Shown here one piece after another: positions 5,411 through 15,978 of a stretch of DNA of 32,988 nucleotides (the first letter of the stretch is position 1; each line of letters starts with the position of its first letter). Made by a program: the position numbers and the translations under genes. This DNA comes from an uncultured Mucilaginibacter sp. (GTDB lineage: Bacteria; Bacteroidota; Bacteroidia; Sphingobacteriales; Sphingobacteriaceae): contig CAIPDP010000051.1 in NCBI GenBank assembly GCA_903863845.1, positions 1 to 32,988 on the forward strand, in the 5' to 3' direction. The notes under the pieces are model-generated. The model ran no database searches, was not told where the DNA came from, and was given only the letters and a program-made list of their open reading frames with translations.

Positions 5411-5791
5411 ATGTCTGAGAAGAAAAAATTTAATATCGAATACGAAATAAAATCGTCCCCCCGGATCTTATATAGTTTCCTGAGCGAGCCTAATGGTTTG
5501 ACCCAATGGTTCGCCGATGATGTTAGTGTACGCGACCAGGTATATACTTTTACCTGGGATGGTGAGCAGCAAAAAGCCAAAATGATGGCTTCAAAAGAAA
5601 ACAAGTTAGTTCGTTTCAAATGGGTGGAAGACGAGCCGCAATGCTTTTTTGAAATGGAGATCATCCAGGACGAGTTGACCAATGACGTCGCCCTGAGTAT
5701 AACTGATTTTGCAACTGAAGATGCGATCACCGAGCGTAAAGCTATATGGGATAATCAGATCGAATATCTTGTAAGCGTACTGGGTGCATGA
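5411..5791 (+). CDS. START-like / AHSA1-type (SRPBCC) domain protein
   Basis: The 126-residue product fits the SRPBCC helix-grip fold: the N-terminal strand KFNIEYEIKSSPRILYSFLS is followed by EPNGLTQWFADDVSVRDQVY, where LTQWFADDV is the typical AHSA1-like signature (W, F/A, D). Alternating beta strands follow, then a long C-terminal helix (TERKAIWDNQIEYLVSVLGA). Such proteins bind hydrophobic ligands or partners in the cytoplasm; this short acidic version is common in Bacteroidota with no assigned ligand. There is no signal peptide. It lies 29 bases upstream of the LptF/G-type permease on the same strand, so cotranscription is plausible. The start ATG at 5411 gives the full first strand. Confidence 0.85.
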   Translation: MSEKKKFNIEYEIKSSPRILYSFLSEPNGLTQWFADDVSVRDQVYTFTWDGEQQKAKMMASKENKLVRFKWVEDEPQCFFEMEIIQDELTNDVALSITDFATEDAITERKAIWDNQIEYLVSVLGA

Positions 5792-5820
5792 GGAAATTCT
5801 ATTTTCTCTAACTTTGTACT

Positions 5821-7242
5821 GTGAAGAAAATTCATCTTTTGATCCTTAGGTCCTTCGTCCGGCCATTCGTCGTAACCTTTGGTATTGTAATGTTTGTGCT
5901 GCTGATGTTGTTCCTGTTCAAATACATCGACGACCTCATCGGCAAAGGATTTGAATGGTATACCATTATGCAACTGATGATGTATGCCTCGGCCACAAAC
6001 GTGCAGATGGCCTTGCCTTTGTCGGTCCTGCTTTCCTCCATTATGACCTACGGTAGCCTTGGCGAAAACTATGAGCTGGTTGCTATTAAAGCCGCAGGCA
6101 TATCGCTGCGACGGGCTATGTATCCAATGATCGTAGTTGTAGCGACTTTAGCTATTGCCGCGTTTTTCTTTTCGGATTATATGCTACCTGTCGCTAACCG
6201 AAAATATTTTTCGCTGCTTTATGATGTGCGTCAGCAAAAATCTGCCAGTATATTGCCGGAAGGCGTCTTTAGTAGTAGTTTTCCGGGCTATACGATAAGG
6301 GTTGGGCGTAAAGACCCCGACGGTCAAACAGTGTATGATGTAATGATATACACTAAAAATGAGGCCGACAATAACATAAATGTGCTATTAGCTAAATCGG
6401 GTCGGATGTACAAAACGCCCGACAATCAGTTCCTGGTGTTAAAACTTCGGGATGGGATCAAATATGACGAGACGGCGGGCGAAAAGAATTTCGAAATACG
6501 TCAGCGGTTTACGCGTTTTCGTTTCAAAGAGACTGAACAAAAATTTGACCTTTCAATTTTTAAGATCCATCGCACCGATGAGAATTTATTCCGGCAGGCA
6601 GTTCAGATGATGAATCTAAAGCAATTAAAGTATTTTGGCGACTCGACACGCAGGCAGGTTGACAGCGCCAACGAAGCAAACTATCGGGTAATCACTCCCT
6701 ACATCAAATATTTTACGATACCTAAGTATGTTAAAGGTATTACGCCTCTTAAGTTTACTAAAAAGAATGCCCTGGATGCGCTAAGCCTTAATCAAAGACT
6801 TGCAGCTATCACCAATGCCGCTAACGAGGTGCGCTCCGTGCAACAAATAGTTAAAAACCGGGCCGATTTTTATAAGGAATCTTTCAAAAGTGTTCGCCGC
6901 TTTGATGTGGAGTTTCAGAAGAAATTTACCTTATCGGCGGCTTGCCTGGCTTTATTCCTGATCGGGGCGCCTTTGGGAGCCATTATCCGTAAAGGCGGCC
7001 TGGGTATGCCGGTGGTGGTTTCTGTGATATTTTTCCTTATCTATTATATCATATCAACCATTGGCGAAAAATCAGTTAAGGATGGAGACCTTTCACCTTT
7101 GGTAGGCATGTGGATCGCTATTATGGTGTTGACGCCTATTGGTTTATTCCTTTCGTACAAAGCAGCCAATGATTCGGTTTTGTTTGATATGGAAGCCTAT
7201 AAACGCTTTTTTACCAGGTTATTGAAAAGGAAAGAATCCTAA
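5821..7242 (+). CDS. LptF/LptG-type permease (YjgP/YjgQ family)
   Basis: The 473-residue inner-membrane protein is a subunit of the ABC system that lifts lipopolysaccharide from the inner membrane to the periplasmic bridge. It starts with GTG (KKIHLLILRSFVRPFVVTF). There are three N-terminal helices (to about residue 115), including the segment LPLSVLLSSIMTYGSLGENY followed by ELVAIKAAGISL, which is the family's coupling-helix signature. A large periplasmic domain follows (residues about 120-370), and three C-terminal helices from residue 376, with FLIGAPLGAIIRKGGLGMPV. The size is greater than in E. coli (about 360) because of a longer periplasmic domain with a helical insert, as usual in Bacteroidota. 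I cannot say whether it is LptF or LptG. A TAACTTTG motif sits 5 bases before the start, too close to be a convincing promoter. Confidence 0.93.
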   Translation: MKKIHLLILRSFVRPFVVTFGIVMFVLLMLFLFKYIDDLIGKGFEWYTIMQLMMYASATNVQMALPLSVLLSSIMTYGSLGENYELVAIKAAGISLRRAMYPMIVVVATLAIAAFFFSDYMLPVANRKYFSLLYDVRQQKSASILPEGVFSSSFPGYTIRVGRKDPDGQTVYDVMIYTKNEADNNINVLLAKSGRMYKTPDNQFLVLKLRDGIKYDETAGEKNFEIRQRFTRFRFKETEQKFDLSIFKIHRTDENLFRQAVQMMNLKQLKYFGDSTRRQVDSANEANYRVITPYIKYFTIPKYVKGITPLKFTKKNALDALSLNQRLAAITNAANEVRSVQQIVKNRADFYKESFKSVRRFDVEFQKKFTLSAACLALFLIGAPLGAIIRKGGLGMPVVVSVIFFLIYYIISTIGEKSVKDGDLSPLVGMWIAIMVLTPIGLFLSYKAANDSVLFDMEAYKRFFTRLLKRKES

Positions 7243-7397
7243 AGAGGATTGGAATGCTGAAACGCTTTAGGTAGTGATATTAAATAAGATTATCAATAGC
7301 TCTTATTTGCATTTCAGCCATTTAGCTTTACAACGTTCCAACCCTCCGGCACAATTCAAAATTACAAATACACGACGCTAATAGATGAGGTATTGGT

Positions 7398-7405
7398 TAC
7401 CTTTG
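7398..7405 (+). promoter_or_regulatory. Putative -7 box for ribBA (TACCTTTG)
   Basis: TACCTTTG fits TAnnTTTG and lies 38 bases before the ribBA ATG. No clear TTG partner is visible upstream, so the call is weak. The 200-base gap before ribBA shows no recognisable FMN riboswitch. Confidence 0.35.
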
Positions 7406-7443
7406 TACGCACCTGAAAGAGGTGATTTATTTATACGGATAAA

Positions 7444-8646
7444 ATGCTGAATACCATACAGGAAGCCATAGAGGCAATAAAGGCTGGGAAAACGATCATC
7501 GTTGTTGATGATGAAGACCGTGAGAATGAGGGCGATTTTGTTACTGCTGCTCATAATGCGACACCCGAAACGATCAATTTTATGATTCGTTATGGGCGTG
7601 GTTTGGTTTGTGCTCCAATAACGGCGCAACGCGCCGCTGAACTGGAGATCGACCTGATGGTTGCCCATAACACGACGTCGCATGAAACAAACTTTACCGT
7701 GTCGGTCGACCTGTTGAAAGGGTGTACGACCGGTATTTCAGCGTCCGACCGTTCGCGTACAGTACAGGCCTTGATCGATCCTAATACGATGCCGGATGAC
7801 CTGGGCAGGCCCGGGCACATATTTCCGCTAATAGCCAAGGACGGTGGTGTATTACGACGTGCCGGACACACCGAGGCGGCAATAGACCTGGCAGTTTTGG
7901 CCGGATTTGAACCAGCCGGCGTTATTTGTGAGATCGTAAATGAAGATGGTGAAATGGCGCGATTGCCCGATCTGTTCAAGATGGCGCAAGATTTTGATCT
8001 GAAGATCGTATCGATCAAAGACCTGATCGAATACCGTTTGACGGCCGAAACATTGATCCACAAAGAAATCTCTGTTAAAATGCCTACCAAATGGGGCGAT
8101 TTTGATATGATCGCTTATACCCAGCTTGATACCGGCGACCATCACCTGGCCCTGGTAAAAGGCACCTGGGAACCCGATGAGCCGATACTGGTAAGGGTTC
8201 ATAGCTCATGCGTTACCGGTGATATTTTCGGTTCATGCCGCTGTGATTGCGGTCCGCAATTGCATAAAGCGATGAAAATGATCAGTGACGAAGGGCGCGG
8301 CGTCCTGGTATATATGAACCAGGAGGGTAGGGGTATCGGCCTCATCAATAAACTCAAAGCCTATCATTTGCAAGAAAATGGTTTGGATACAGTAGAAGCT
8401 AACTTACAGCTGGGCTTTAAGATGGATCAGCGCGACTATGGCATTGGTGCCCAGATATTACGCAGCCTTGGGGTTTCCAAAATGCGATTAATGAGCAACA
8501 ACCCTAAAAAACGTGCCGGATTGGTAGGCTATGGGCTTGAGGTAGTGGATAATGTGCCGATCGAGATCGCTCCAAATCCACATAACGAAGTTTACCTCAA
8601 AACAAAAAGAGATAAAATGGATCACACCATTTTGCTCGATCATTAA
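7444..8646 (+). CDS. ribBA: Bifunctional 3,4-dihydroxy-2-butanone-4-phosphate synthase / GTP cyclohydrolase II
   Basis: The 400-residue cytoplasmic enzyme makes both precursors of riboflavin: the four-carbon unit from ribulose 5-phosphate (RibB half, about residues 1-200) and the pyrimidine from GTP (RibA half, about 205-400). RibB motifs are [14 protein letters not shown] near residue 20, [10 protein letters not shown], and [17 protein letters not shown]. RibA motifs are the zinc-binding cysteines in [20 protein letters not shown], then [17 protein letters not shown] and the GTP-binding and catalytic segment up to LMSNNPKK. Both halves have all key residues. The length is normal for Bacteroidota RibBA. 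It stands alone rather than in a rib operon. Its TAA overlaps the stop of the convergent TamB-like gene. Confidence 0.97.
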   Translation: MLNTIQEAIEAIKAGKTIIVVDDEDRENEGDFVTAAHNATPETINFMIRYGRGLVCAPITAQRAAELEIDLMVAHNTTSHETNFTVSVDLLKGCTTGISASDRSRTVQALIDPNTMPDDLGRPGHIFPLIAKDGGVLRRAGHTEAAIDLAVLAGFEPAGVICEIVNEDGEMARLPDLFKMAQDFDLKIVSIKDLIEYRLTAETLIHKEISVKMPTKWGDFDMIAYTQLDTGDHHLALVKGTWEPDEPILVRVHSSCVTGDIFGSCRCDCGPQLHKAMKMISDEGRGVLVYMNQEGRGIGLINKLKAYHLQENGLDTVEANLQLGFKMDQRDYGIGAQILRSLGVSKMRLMSNNPKKRAGLVGYGLEVVDNVPIEIAPNPHNEVYLKTKRDKMDHTILLDH

Positions 8647-11600
8647 TTTACTCCTGCAGATTTCGCACCGCTGTCAATTGCTGCCGGAGGTGTTTGAGGT
8701 GTGGTTTTTGGCCCGGGAAGAGGCATTACCGGCTTCTTTTTCTCCGACTTGAAGATATACCTGAAAAACTCACCGAAGGTATCAAAGTCGCGTTGGTAAA
8801 CCAAACCCAGCGCATTTACATATTGTGCGCTGGCCAGATCCGCCTGATTCAAAATGGTTGAATTTAACAAGCGGTACGAATACCGGGCGTTCAAATTCCC
8901 ATTTTTTAAGATCAGGTATTGGGCACTAAAATCCTTCGATAGCGTTGTTGAGCTAAAAAATGTGTTTTGGGTAGGTGATAGTAACGAGCCGTTAGTTTGT
9001 ATGATAGGGTTGTACAAACTGCCGCTTAAGATTACCCTCTCGTTAAATAGCCGCCAAGATACGCTCGCATCATTAAACGTACGGATATTGAGGTCGAGAT
9101 TTCTGATTACGTTCGATTGGGCAATAATGCTGTTCAATTTACTAAACAGCAATTCACTGGCCGCTGTCCCTGCGGTAGATAGTACCTGGTTGCCCAGGCT
9201 GCCGTTAAGCCCTCCTGTGCCCGACGAAAAGTTATGGGTGGCAATTACACTGATCGCCTGCTGACTGCGGTTGCTGTAGTCGTTCAGGTAAGTTGCAAGG
9301 TCGTCTTTTATTGTTGGGTCTGTTGGGAAACTGAAATCAAAATCGATCACCGGTGCCAATAATGATTTAGTTAAAATCATTTCGGTTTGTACTAATACAG
9401 CATTGCCTGATTTGTTCGTGCTGCTTGTGCCCTGCCCCGCTGCTGTATAAAGGGTAGAAACATCTGTTCTCAATTCATATATGGCACGCATATTAATTTC
9501 GGCATTTACCGGGTCACCTGTCCAGCGAATAGTTCCACCCTGTGATATTTCGAAATTCTTACTTACGATATCCTTGGCTATAAAATCAAATTTTCCTTTC
9601 GTGATCAGGTAATCGCCGAACATGTTGAAGTCACCCAGGCTGCTAATGGTTAGTTTCAAGTTATTGGTAGTACCGGTACCTTCCAGCTTGCCATAACTTG
9701 TGGTAATTTTTACCGAAGTCTTTTCATCTACACTCAGATCGAAATTAAGTGTAATGCCATGAAAGGCTTTGGGCCCGATGGTGGTTTTAGTGGTATCGCG
9801 ATGATTGATATAATGAATAAATTCATAGTCGCCGGCTGTTGAAGAGGTGTTTAATGGGATATTAAAAACAGTGCCGGCTTCGGTTTTAGCCTGGATATCG
9901 ATATTCATGTTATCAGTTGGCCCGCTAAAGCTAAACGTACCTGTTGCAAAGGCAGTACCAAAATAAAGGTGATTATCTTTAAAGTTGGTATTCAATGCCA
10001 TCAGGTTTTTTGCTTCAAGGTCAACTTCTATATCAGGGTTTGGTAAGTCATTCAGATCAACCTTGCCATTGGCAATACCCTGCCCACCATTACTGTCTTT
10101 CAATACCATATTGTCTATAGTAACGATACTATTTGCTACGGCTAGCTTATGATTAACCGTATAAGCTGTTTTAAGGTAGTTGACAGTAACGCCGGTATTC
10201 TCGAGAGTAATAAAGCCGTCGAGCTGCGGGTTAGTCAATGAGCCGGTTAGTTTAAGGTCCGAGGATAAAGTGCCTTTCAGATTTGAAACGATATCTTTTA
10301 CAAAAGGCTCAAAAATGATCGCCTCGGTTTGATTCATTTTTAAGGCAAAGTTTAACGATTCATCAGTGCTTTTACCTAAAAGGTACGAGCCATCAATATT
10401 CAGCGTCTTTAATCCACGGTTTACGATATCCATTGCAATTTTGGCCCTGGTGCGCGTTGTATCCAACGTTGAAGCCAAACTGACGTTGCCGATCAGCGTT
10501 TTATTCATGGCAAATGAGTCGATACCCAATCGTGCATCAAAGGTTGGCAGTTTCAAAACCGAGTTCAACAATACGTTGCCATTCAGCGTACCAAACATTT
10601 TCACATTTACTGATTTGGTCAACTGGTCAAAGGTGCCCATCTTAAAGTTTTGAAATACAACCTTTAGCTGGTCGTCGGTATTGGCTGAAATAAAACCATC
10701 TATCTTGGCGATCTGTTTTCCGCTTGCGAGTTCAAAGCCTGATATTTCCGTTTTTCCGTTTAGCAAACGTATTCTTACCTGGTTATTGATCCGCCATTTT
10801 TGGTGCTCGATGATCACGTCAGAGGGCAAAACTTTAAGCCGGGCTGTGGTGTCCTTGCCAAATTGAACCAGCCCATAAAGATCTAATTGGTTGGTAGCGT
10901 CTTTGTCGGCCAGCTTCACGTTAAAGTTGAGGCTATCTTTCCTGATGAAATTAGTAATATCAATATTTTTGATTACCAGGCTATCAGTAATATTTATTCG
11001 GCTTAAAGAAATATTCACCCCTAATTGGTCGGCCATGGTATTCTCGTCAATAATCAGGTCGTGAAATACTGTACTGCCCAGTTGTATGGTCCTTACTAAT
11101 CCATTGAACTCTGCTGTTTTTGTCTCCGAGTCAAAGTGTCCAACGAAGGTGCCGCCATCAGGCATTTTCAAAGCAGGAACAAAAAATGCGGTGAGCGGAT
11201 CGATGTTTCTGATATTGAAATTTAACGCAAAGTGCTGTGACTTAGGCTGTGCTGCATCAATTTGAAGCGAGGGTATGTATTTTTTTACAATAGTTTTAAA
11301 GTATGCAGGCAAAGTTGGCAGATCGAAGTTTCCTTTCAGACTGCCATCGGCAATATCCGACTTCAGGGCGAGCTCCCGATCATTACCTAAGCCATTCGCA
11401 GTAACATATACCGAATCGATCAGGTAGTTATTTCTCGGATTAACAACCCTGAAGTTTGTCAATAAAAATTTCCCGCCGATATTGTTAAACTGGTTGCCGT
11501 TAAAATCGGTGGCAATATTCAGGCTAAGCGTTATGGTATCTTTTAATAATTTCAGTTGTTGCAACCGGGCATTGTTAACCTGGGCATCTAAATGATAAAC

Positions 11601-13130
11601 CGGTAATTGAGGATTTAGGTCGACGCTACCGTTGGCTTCCAAACTGATATTCCTGTCATTGATACTCAATTGTCCCCGAGCAATTTTTTTGATCATTGAA
11701 CCAGTGAGCGAAACATTGCTGTAGTCGTACGCCTTGTAGTGGATATAGCTGAAATTGCCATCAAACCGGGTATTCAAAGTATTCAGGTCAGTTCCACTAC
11801 CTGATATATCAGTCGTAAAGCTGGTGCGACCGATGTCGTTTGCTCCGATCAGGCTGCCAAGATCAAAATTGGTGGCTGATAGCTTTCCACTATAAGCAAG
11901 ATCACCTTTTTTTGAAATTTTCAGGTGAATATCTGGGTCAAAGCGTCCTAGTTTTGTTTTAAAGGTTCCTTTGGTTACAAAATCGTTTTGATAGCCGGCG
12001 AATTTGCCGCTAAAGCTAAGCTCGCCCAATTTAGTGAGCTGATCCGGCACCCGTGCGGTGGATATACCGCTAAAGTTGCTGTATAGGTAATCCAGGTCGC
12101 GTTTATTGGTTGCTATTTGTTCGAAGTTCAGGTCCAGGTAGGTACGATCCCAGTTGGGCAAGCCTCTGAGTTCGAAATCGCCTTTGATGTATGTTGCCTG
12201 AGCGCCGGTGATCAACAGGTTTTTAGCTTTAAGATTGTTTACATAGCCTTTGATGCGTCCGTCTAAGCCAAGATCGAATTTTGTCTTTTTGAGTCCATCT
12301 GTAAAATAGGCAATATCTCCGGACGATATCCGCGAATTCCGGAACAAGGCCTCCATATAAACTTTATCCTCGATGTCATTAAAATCATCAAATGATTTAA
12401 AGTTCATTCTGAAATAGTTCTTCAAATCGGTATTGCCCGTTTGGATATGCATGTTGCGAACCAGGATCTGGTTGGTATCTACCGTTGTATTTCCACTCAG
12501 GTTTTTTAAAAAGAAGCCGCTTTTGTTTTCCAGCAGCGTTAATTTTTCAATATTTCCTTTGAACAAGTGGTGTGTCAGGTCCATATTGCTGATCACCGTA
12601 CAGAAGTCTTTGATGTCGATATCGTCAAAGTTTACCTGCTTCATCAATCTGTTTACCTTTTGATTGATGTACCGGAAATGGATATTGTTCAATACTACTT
12701 TTTCAAATGCTACGGTCCAGGCCTTGCTTTTCTTTTTAGTTTTTGTGGTGTCGGTCGATTTGAAATAATCAAGGATAAAGCGCAGGTTGCTATTGCCGTC
12801 CTTTTGGTTTTTAAGGTAGATCGAACTATTGTCCAACTGAACTAAACTAAGGTCGAGATGTTTTTTAGGGATACTGGTAAAAATTGAAAAGCCATTGATG
12901 GCAACTTCTAGCCTGGGCGATTTAAACAGGGTATCCTTGCTTTTATCAAGGATATAGAAGTTTTGTAATACCAGCGAGGAAAACGGCTTTAGGTATAAAC
13001 TGCCTACAGAAACTTCTGCGTGAAGGCTTTCAGACAAAGATGCCGCAACTTTTTTTGCTGCCCAGGTTTGTACTGGCCGGTATTGAAATAATAGCAAAAC
13101 TACGTTCAGCAACAGGAATACCGATAGCAA
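8643..13130 (-). CDS. tamB: TamB-like translocation and assembly module protein (DUF490)
   Basis: The product is about 1495 residues or more: one N-terminal membrane anchor followed by a very long beta-rich periplasmic region with the repetitive pattern of bridge-like AsmA/TamB proteins. It ends in the TamB/DUF490 domain ([20 protein letters not shown], then [18 protein letters not shown] and the near-terminal [18 protein letters not shown]). Such proteins span from the inner to the outer membrane and serve lipid transport and outer-membrane protein assembly. The only conventional start in the track frame is TTG at 13130. However, the frame is open upstream to a TAA near 13180 and encodes KVIKKLLKIAFWV, the basic N-terminus expected before the anchor, so initiation is probably upstream at a rare codon (ATT). 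The 3' end overlaps ribBA's stop codon. No gene for a TamA partner is in the window. Confidence 0.9.
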   Translation of the reverse strand: MLSVFLLLNVVLLLFQYRPVQTWAAKKVAASLSESLHAEVSVGSLYLKPFSSLVLQNFYILDKSKDTLFKSPRLEVAINGFSIFTSIPKKHLDLSLVQLDNSSIYLKNQKDGNSNLRFILDYFKSTDTTKTKKKSKAWTVAFEKVVLNNIHFRYINQKVNRLMKQVNFDDIDIKDFCTVISNMDLTHHLFKGNIEKLTLLENKSGFFLKNLSGNTTVDTNQILVRNMHIQTGNTDLKNYFRMNFKSFDDFNDIEDKVYMEALFRNSRISSGDIAYFTDGLKKTKFDLGLDGRIKGYVNNLKAKNLLITGAQATYIKGDFELRGLPNWDRTYLDLNFEQIATNKRDLDYLYSNFSGISTARVPDQLTKLGELSFSGKFAGYQNDFVTKGTFKTKLGRFDPDIHLKISKKGDLAYSGKLSATNFDLGSLIGANDIGRTSFTTDISGSGTDLNTLNTRFDGNFSYIHYKAYDYSNVSLTGSMIKKIARGQLSINDRNISLEANGSVDLNPQLPVYHLDAQVNNARLQQLKLLKDTITLSLNIATDFNGNQFNNIGGKFLLTNFRVVNPRNNYLIDSVYVTANGLGNDRELALKSDIADGSLKGNFDLPTLPAYFKTIVKKYIPSLQIDAAQPKSQHFALNFNIRNIDPLTAFFVPALKMPDGGTFVGHFDSETKTAEFNGLVRTIQLGSTVFHDLIIDENTMADQLGVNISLSRINITDSLVIKNIDITNFIRKDSLNFNVKLADKDATNQLDLYGLVQFGKDTTARLKVLPSDVIIEHQKWRINNQVRIRLLNGKTEISGFELASGKQIAKIDGFISANTDDQLKVVFQNFKMGTFDQLTKSVNVKMFGTLNGNVLLNSVLKLPTFDARLGIDSFAMNKTLIGNVSLASTLDTTRTRAKIAMDIVNRGLKTLNIDGSYLLGKSTDESLNFALKMNQTEAIIFEPFVKDIVSNLKGTLSSDLKLTGSLTNPQLDGFITLENTGVTVNYLKTAYTVNHKLAVANSIVTIDNMVLKDSNGGQGIANGKVDLNDLPNPDIEVDLEAKNLMALNTNFKDNHLYFGTAFATGTFSFSGPTDNMNIDIQAKTEAGTVFNIPLNTSSTAGDYEFIHYINHRDTTKTTIGPKAFHGITLNFDLSVDEKTSVKITTSYGKLEGTGTTNNLKLTISSLGDFNMFGDYLITKGKFDFIAKDIVSKNFEISQGGTIRWTGDPVNAEINMRAIYELRTDVSTLYTAAGQGTSSTNKSGNAVLVQTEMILTKSLLAPVIDFDFSFPTDPTIKDDLATYLNDYSNRSQQAISVIATHNFSSGTGGLNGSLGNQVLSTAGTAASELLFSKLNSIIAQSNVIRNLDLNIRTFNDASVSWRLFNERVILSGSLYNPIIQTNGSLLSPTQNTFFSSTTLSKDFSAQYLILKNGNLNARYSYRLLNSTILNQADLASAQYVNALGLVYQRDFDTFGEFFRYIFKSEKKKPVMPLPGPKTTPQTPPAAIDSGAKSAGVN

Positions 13131-13316
13131 GACCCAAAACGCTATTTTAAGTAGTTTTTTAATAACTTTGCCCTCAAAAAAAAATTAAAGCTCAAAGGTA
13201 AACTTCAAAAGCAGATAATATGTTTTAGTTTTTTAACATATTAACGATGTTTTCTTTGACGCATAAATAGACTGATAGTTTATCGGTTTTGTAATAATAA
13301 ATCAAAAAAATTTAAT

Positions 13317-14318
13317 GTGCCAGTAATACTCGGAATCGAATCTTCATGCGATGAAACCTCAGCGGCAGTTTGTGTCGACGGCGAGATGCGGAGTAATGTG
13401 ATCGCCAACCAAACTATCCACGAAGCCTACGGTGGTGTAGTGCCCGAACTGGCGTCACGTGTGCACCAGCAAAATATTGTGCCGGCGGTTCAGCAAGCTT
13501 TGACGAGAGCCAACATCCGCAAAGAGCAGGTTGATGCAGTTGCCTTTACCCGGGGTCCGGGTTTATTGGGTTCGCTTTTGGTTGGTGTGTCTTTTGCAAA
13601 GGCCTTTGCCTTAGCGAGGCAAATTCCCCTGATTGAAGTGAACCATATGCAGGCGCATGTTCTGGCGCATTTTATCGACGAGCCAAAACCGGCATTTCCG
13701 TTTCTATGCCTTACAGTTTCGGGTGGACATACACAGATCGTTTTGGTGAGAGATCATTTTGATATGCAGGTAGTTGGGCAAACAACTGATGATGCAGCGG
13801 GTGAGGCACTTGATAAAACCAGCAAAATATTGGGACTTCCATACCCAGGTGGTCCTTTGATCGATAAGCACGCCAGGTTAGGTGATCCAAAGGCTTTTCA
13901 GTTTCCGGAGCCGCAGATCCCCGGCCTCGATTTTAGTTTTAGCGGACTAAAAACAGCTATTTTATATTTCATCCGCGATCATGTCGCGCTTGATCCTGAT
14001 TTCGTCGGGAATAATATCGATGATATATGCGCTTCAGTAGAGCATCGTATCGTTACGATCCTGCTTAATAAATTGAAAAGGGCTGCATTGCAATTCAATA
14101 TTAAGGACATCGCACTGGCTGGTGGAGTATCAGCAAATTCCGGCCTCCGGCAGGGCTTAACCGAACTGGGGCAGCAATTGGGTTGGAATACTTTTATTCC
14201 GAAATTCCAATATTGTACTGACAATGCCGCAATGATCGCAATAGCTGGTTATTATAAATACCTTAATGGTGATTTTGTTGGTCAGGAGATAGCTCCATTG
14301 GCTAGGATGCCGTTTTAG
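13317..14318 (+). CDS. tsaD: tRNA N6-threonylcarbamoyladenosine transferase TsaD
   Basis: The 333-residue cytoplasmic enzyme transfers the threonylcarbamoyl group to A37 of tRNAs that read ANN codons, working with TsaB and TsaE. It starts with GTG (PVILGIESSCDETSAAVCVD). Motifs are GIESSCDETS at the N-terminus, the metal-binding histidines in NHMQAHVLAHF, SGGHTQIVLV, GLPYPGGPLIDKHA, DFSFSGLKTAI, LAGGVSANSGLR, and the metal aspartate in CTDNAAMIA. All are intact and the length is typical. It is divergent from the TamB-like gene with a gap of under 190 bases that must hold both promoters, and convergent with the universal stress gene. Confidence 0.97.
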   Translation: MPVILGIESSCDETSAAVCVDGEMRSNVIANQTIHEAYGGVVPELASRVHQQNIVPAVQQALTRANIRKEQVDAVAFTRGPGLLGSLLVGVSFAKAFALARQIPLIEVNHMQAHVLAHFIDEPKPAFPFLCLTVSGGHTQIVLVRDHFDMQVVGQTTDDAAGEALDKTSKILGLPYPGGPLIDKHARLGDPKAFQFPEPQIPGLDFSFSGLKTAILYFIRDHVALDPDFVGNNIDDICASVEHRIVTILLNKLKRAALQFNIKDIALAGGVSANSGLRQGLTELGQQLGWNTFIPKFQYCTDNAAMIAIAGYYKYLNGDFVGQEIAPLARMPF

Positions 14319-14458
14319 GGGGGCATTGGTCATTAGTCATTGGTCATTCGTCATTGGCCATTTCATTTGCTTTTGGTAATACTGATAGCATGCACCTACT
14401 CACGGGCAAATGGTCGTTTTGCCTGGCCGGGACTGATGGTGTCGAAAAAGTGCCTGTG
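14319..14458. repeat. Low-complexity GTCATTGGTCATTA repeat between tsaD and the stress-protein gene
   Basis: At 14325-14358 the word GTCATTGGTCATT is repeated about two and a half times with small changes (TTAGTCATTGG, TTCGTCATTGG). I see no inverted partner within this gap, and nothing coding. It is one of several intergenic word repeats in the window. Confidence 0.6.
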
Positions 14459-15343
14459 TTAAATTGTAGGGACCTGTGCTGATGGATATGGATAAACCAG
14501 CAAGGGGACATCAACGCGGTCGGCAATTTTTTTGGTTATACTTGATTTGAATACCAATTCAAACAAACTGCTTTTGCGGTGTACCATTACCAGCATATCA
14601 AACCTGGTATTTTCAATAAGCCATTCCAAACCCTTTTTTACACTAACATTCGGCACGCTTTTAAAGCTGATGCGGTCATAGTCCACGTCGTGCTCCACAT
14701 CATTCATAAATAAGCGCACGGCAGCATTATGTTCGCTGTCGAGCGGGTTGTCGGGATTAACGTTTGTTACGGTGATTTCTGCCGAGAACCTGGCAGCCAG
14801 TAGAGCAAGGCCTTTCAGGTATTCAACATCAGTATAAGTGACGTCGGTAGCGAAGACAATTTTTTCCAAAACGCCGATCCTGCTCGTTTCAGGAACGATC
14901 AGTACCGGAATTGTGGCAGCATCTATCACCTGCTTACAATTGTTTCCAAACATAAAAGCTGATAGCTCATTAGCGCCGTGTGTCGCCATAACCAACAGGG
15001 TAATATCTTTGTTTTCTTCCAGTCCCGGAATGTTATTTGCTATGGCCCCTTCTTCGCAAGCGTAATTGATAGCAGGCAAAAAGTTGCCCGCAATATGTTG
15101 TTCTTTTAATTCAGCAGTGTATTGTTTTACCAATTTTTTTAATGTTTTTTCAACGTCGGTTTTTACCTCGTCATAATCTACCGTTGGCCAGCTTACCTGT
15201 GCTGCCATCGGAACGTCGGAGGGAACCATAAATGAATTGAATAACAAGATATTTGCTTTTATATTTTTAGCCAGGTATAAAGCATACTTGGCTGCATGTC
15301 CGGCCCGTTCTGAAAAATCGGTTAATACGGCAATCGTTCTCAT
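14459..15343 (-). CDS. Universal stress protein, two tandem UspA domains
   Basis: The ATG at 15343 gives 294 residues starting MRTIAVLTDFSERAGHAAKY; an upstream in-frame TTG at 15382 is unlikely. The first UspA domain covers about residues 1-145, opening with the strand TIAVLTDFS and carrying VMATHGANELSAFMFGNNC before the strand IPVLIVPE. The second covers about 150-285, opening with KIVFATDVTY and ending with LLVYPYP. The nucleotide-binding G-x2-G-x9-G(S/T) pattern is only partly present (THGANELSAF in domain 1, HRKSSLFELVFKSS in domain 2), so ATP binding is uncertain. Tandem-domain UspA proteins of this length are frequent in Bacteroidota and act in the cytoplasm in stress or growth arrest. 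Confidence 0.9.
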   Translation of the reverse strand: MRTIAVLTDFSERAGHAAKYALYLAKNIKANILLFNSFMVPSDVPMAAQVSWPTVDYDEVKTDVEKTLKKLVKQYTAELKEQHIAGNFLPAINYACEEGAIANNIPGLEENKDITLLVMATHGANELSAFMFGNNCKQVIDAATIPVLIVPETSRIGVLEKIVFATDVTYTDVEYLKGLALLAARFSAEITVTNVNPDNPLDSEHNAAVRLFMNDVEHDVDYDRISFKSVPNVSVKKGLEWLIENTRFDMLVMVHRKSSLFELVFKSSITKKIADRVDVPLLVYPYPSAQVPTI

Positions 15344-15756
15344 GGTACTTTGATTTATAACTGAACGAATTTGCGCAAACAAAGGCGCCTAAAAAATGAG
15401 TTACATCATGTAGAAGATTGATAGCAGTCAGTTATCAATTAGTGAATGAGTGAGTTAGAGAATGAGTGAATGAGTGAATGAGTGATTTAGTGATTTAGTG
15501 AATGAGTGAGTTAGTGAATGAGTGGATTGTACTGTAAGTCTGAAAGTCTGCATACCGATAGTTATCGCGAGTCCGGGAGATTTTGATGGGTACATTAGGT
15601 TTAGACGGTCAATTGTGTAATCAAATCGTTTATTTATAAAAAATTTGAATAGGTGCATCCGACTTATTTATACTTTTGCAACCAGACACCGTGGTGTAAA
15701 AGGATCAGTGAATTAATTCACTCAATCACTAACTCACTCATTTACTAATTAAAAAG
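15344..15756. other. Intergenic region with GTGAATGA-type inverted word repeats
   Basis: At 15439-15525 the plus strand is a run of GTGAATGAGTGA/GTGATTTA variants. At 15717-15750 the same words occur inverted (CACTCAATCACTAACTCACT), so a long imperfect hairpin with a roughly 190-base loop could form. Between them is a degenerate copy of the CCGATAGTTATCG palindrome at about 15555. Apart from the promoter at 15645-15678 I see no other function and no gene. Confidence 0.6.
15645..15678 (+). promoter_or_regulatory. Putative promoter of the small membrane protein gene
   Basis: TTTG at 15645-15648 and TACTTTTG at 15671-15678 are 22 bases apart, near the Bacteroidota pattern. The transcript would begin near 15685 and run through the right arm of the word repeat before the ATG at 15757. 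Confidence 0.45.
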
Positions 15757-15978
15757 ATGCTTGGTCCAAATATTATTTTTTTTCTGATTTTCCTTTTACC
15801 GCTCGTAATATTTCTGGTATGGTTAATGCGCCAGGATAAGCGCAAAGGAACTGTGGGTATCATTATCGTGTCGATCCTGGTAGTAATAGGCATAGTTTAC
15901 ACGTTTCTTACGAGAGAACAGGCTAAAAAAACACAATACCAAAGGACGGGTACTGTTGTGGTGCATAAGGACAGCTAG
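15757..15978 (+). CDS. Small two-helix membrane protein, unknown function
   Basis: The 73-residue product has a first hydrophobic helix at about residues 5-23 (NIIFFLIFLLPLVIFLVWLM), a short basic turn RQDKRKG, a second helix at about 32-50 (TVGIIIVSILVVIGIVYTFL), and a polar tail rich in K, Q and T. By the positive-inside rule the basic turn should be cytoplasmic and both ends outside. I do not recognise the family. It is preceded by a fair promoter and followed by a long non-coding gap, so it is a single-gene unit. The coding case rests on promoter, start and composition rather than homology. Confidence 0.6.
   Translation: MLGPNIIFFLIFLLPLVIFLVWLMRQDKRKGTVGIIIVSILVVIGIVYTFLTREQAKKTQYQRTGTVVVHKDS

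Noticed and set aside
5809..5816. TAACTTTG as the promoter of the LptF/G gene
   Set aside because: It is only 5 bases before the start codon, so the transcript would begin inside the coding region, and no -33 element is at the right distance.
5755..6041. Minus-strand frames opposite the LptF/G gene start
   Set aside because: They are shadows of a well-recognised membrane protein gene on the plus strand and have no family features.
7243..7443. FMN riboswitch before ribBA
   Set aside because: The conserved RFN segments are not visible; only a possible -7 box was found.
15455..15658. Minus-strand frame ending in THSLTHSFTKSLNHSF repeats
   Set aside because: The apparent protein repeat is a translation of the low-complexity GTGAATGA words; there is no other coding evidence.
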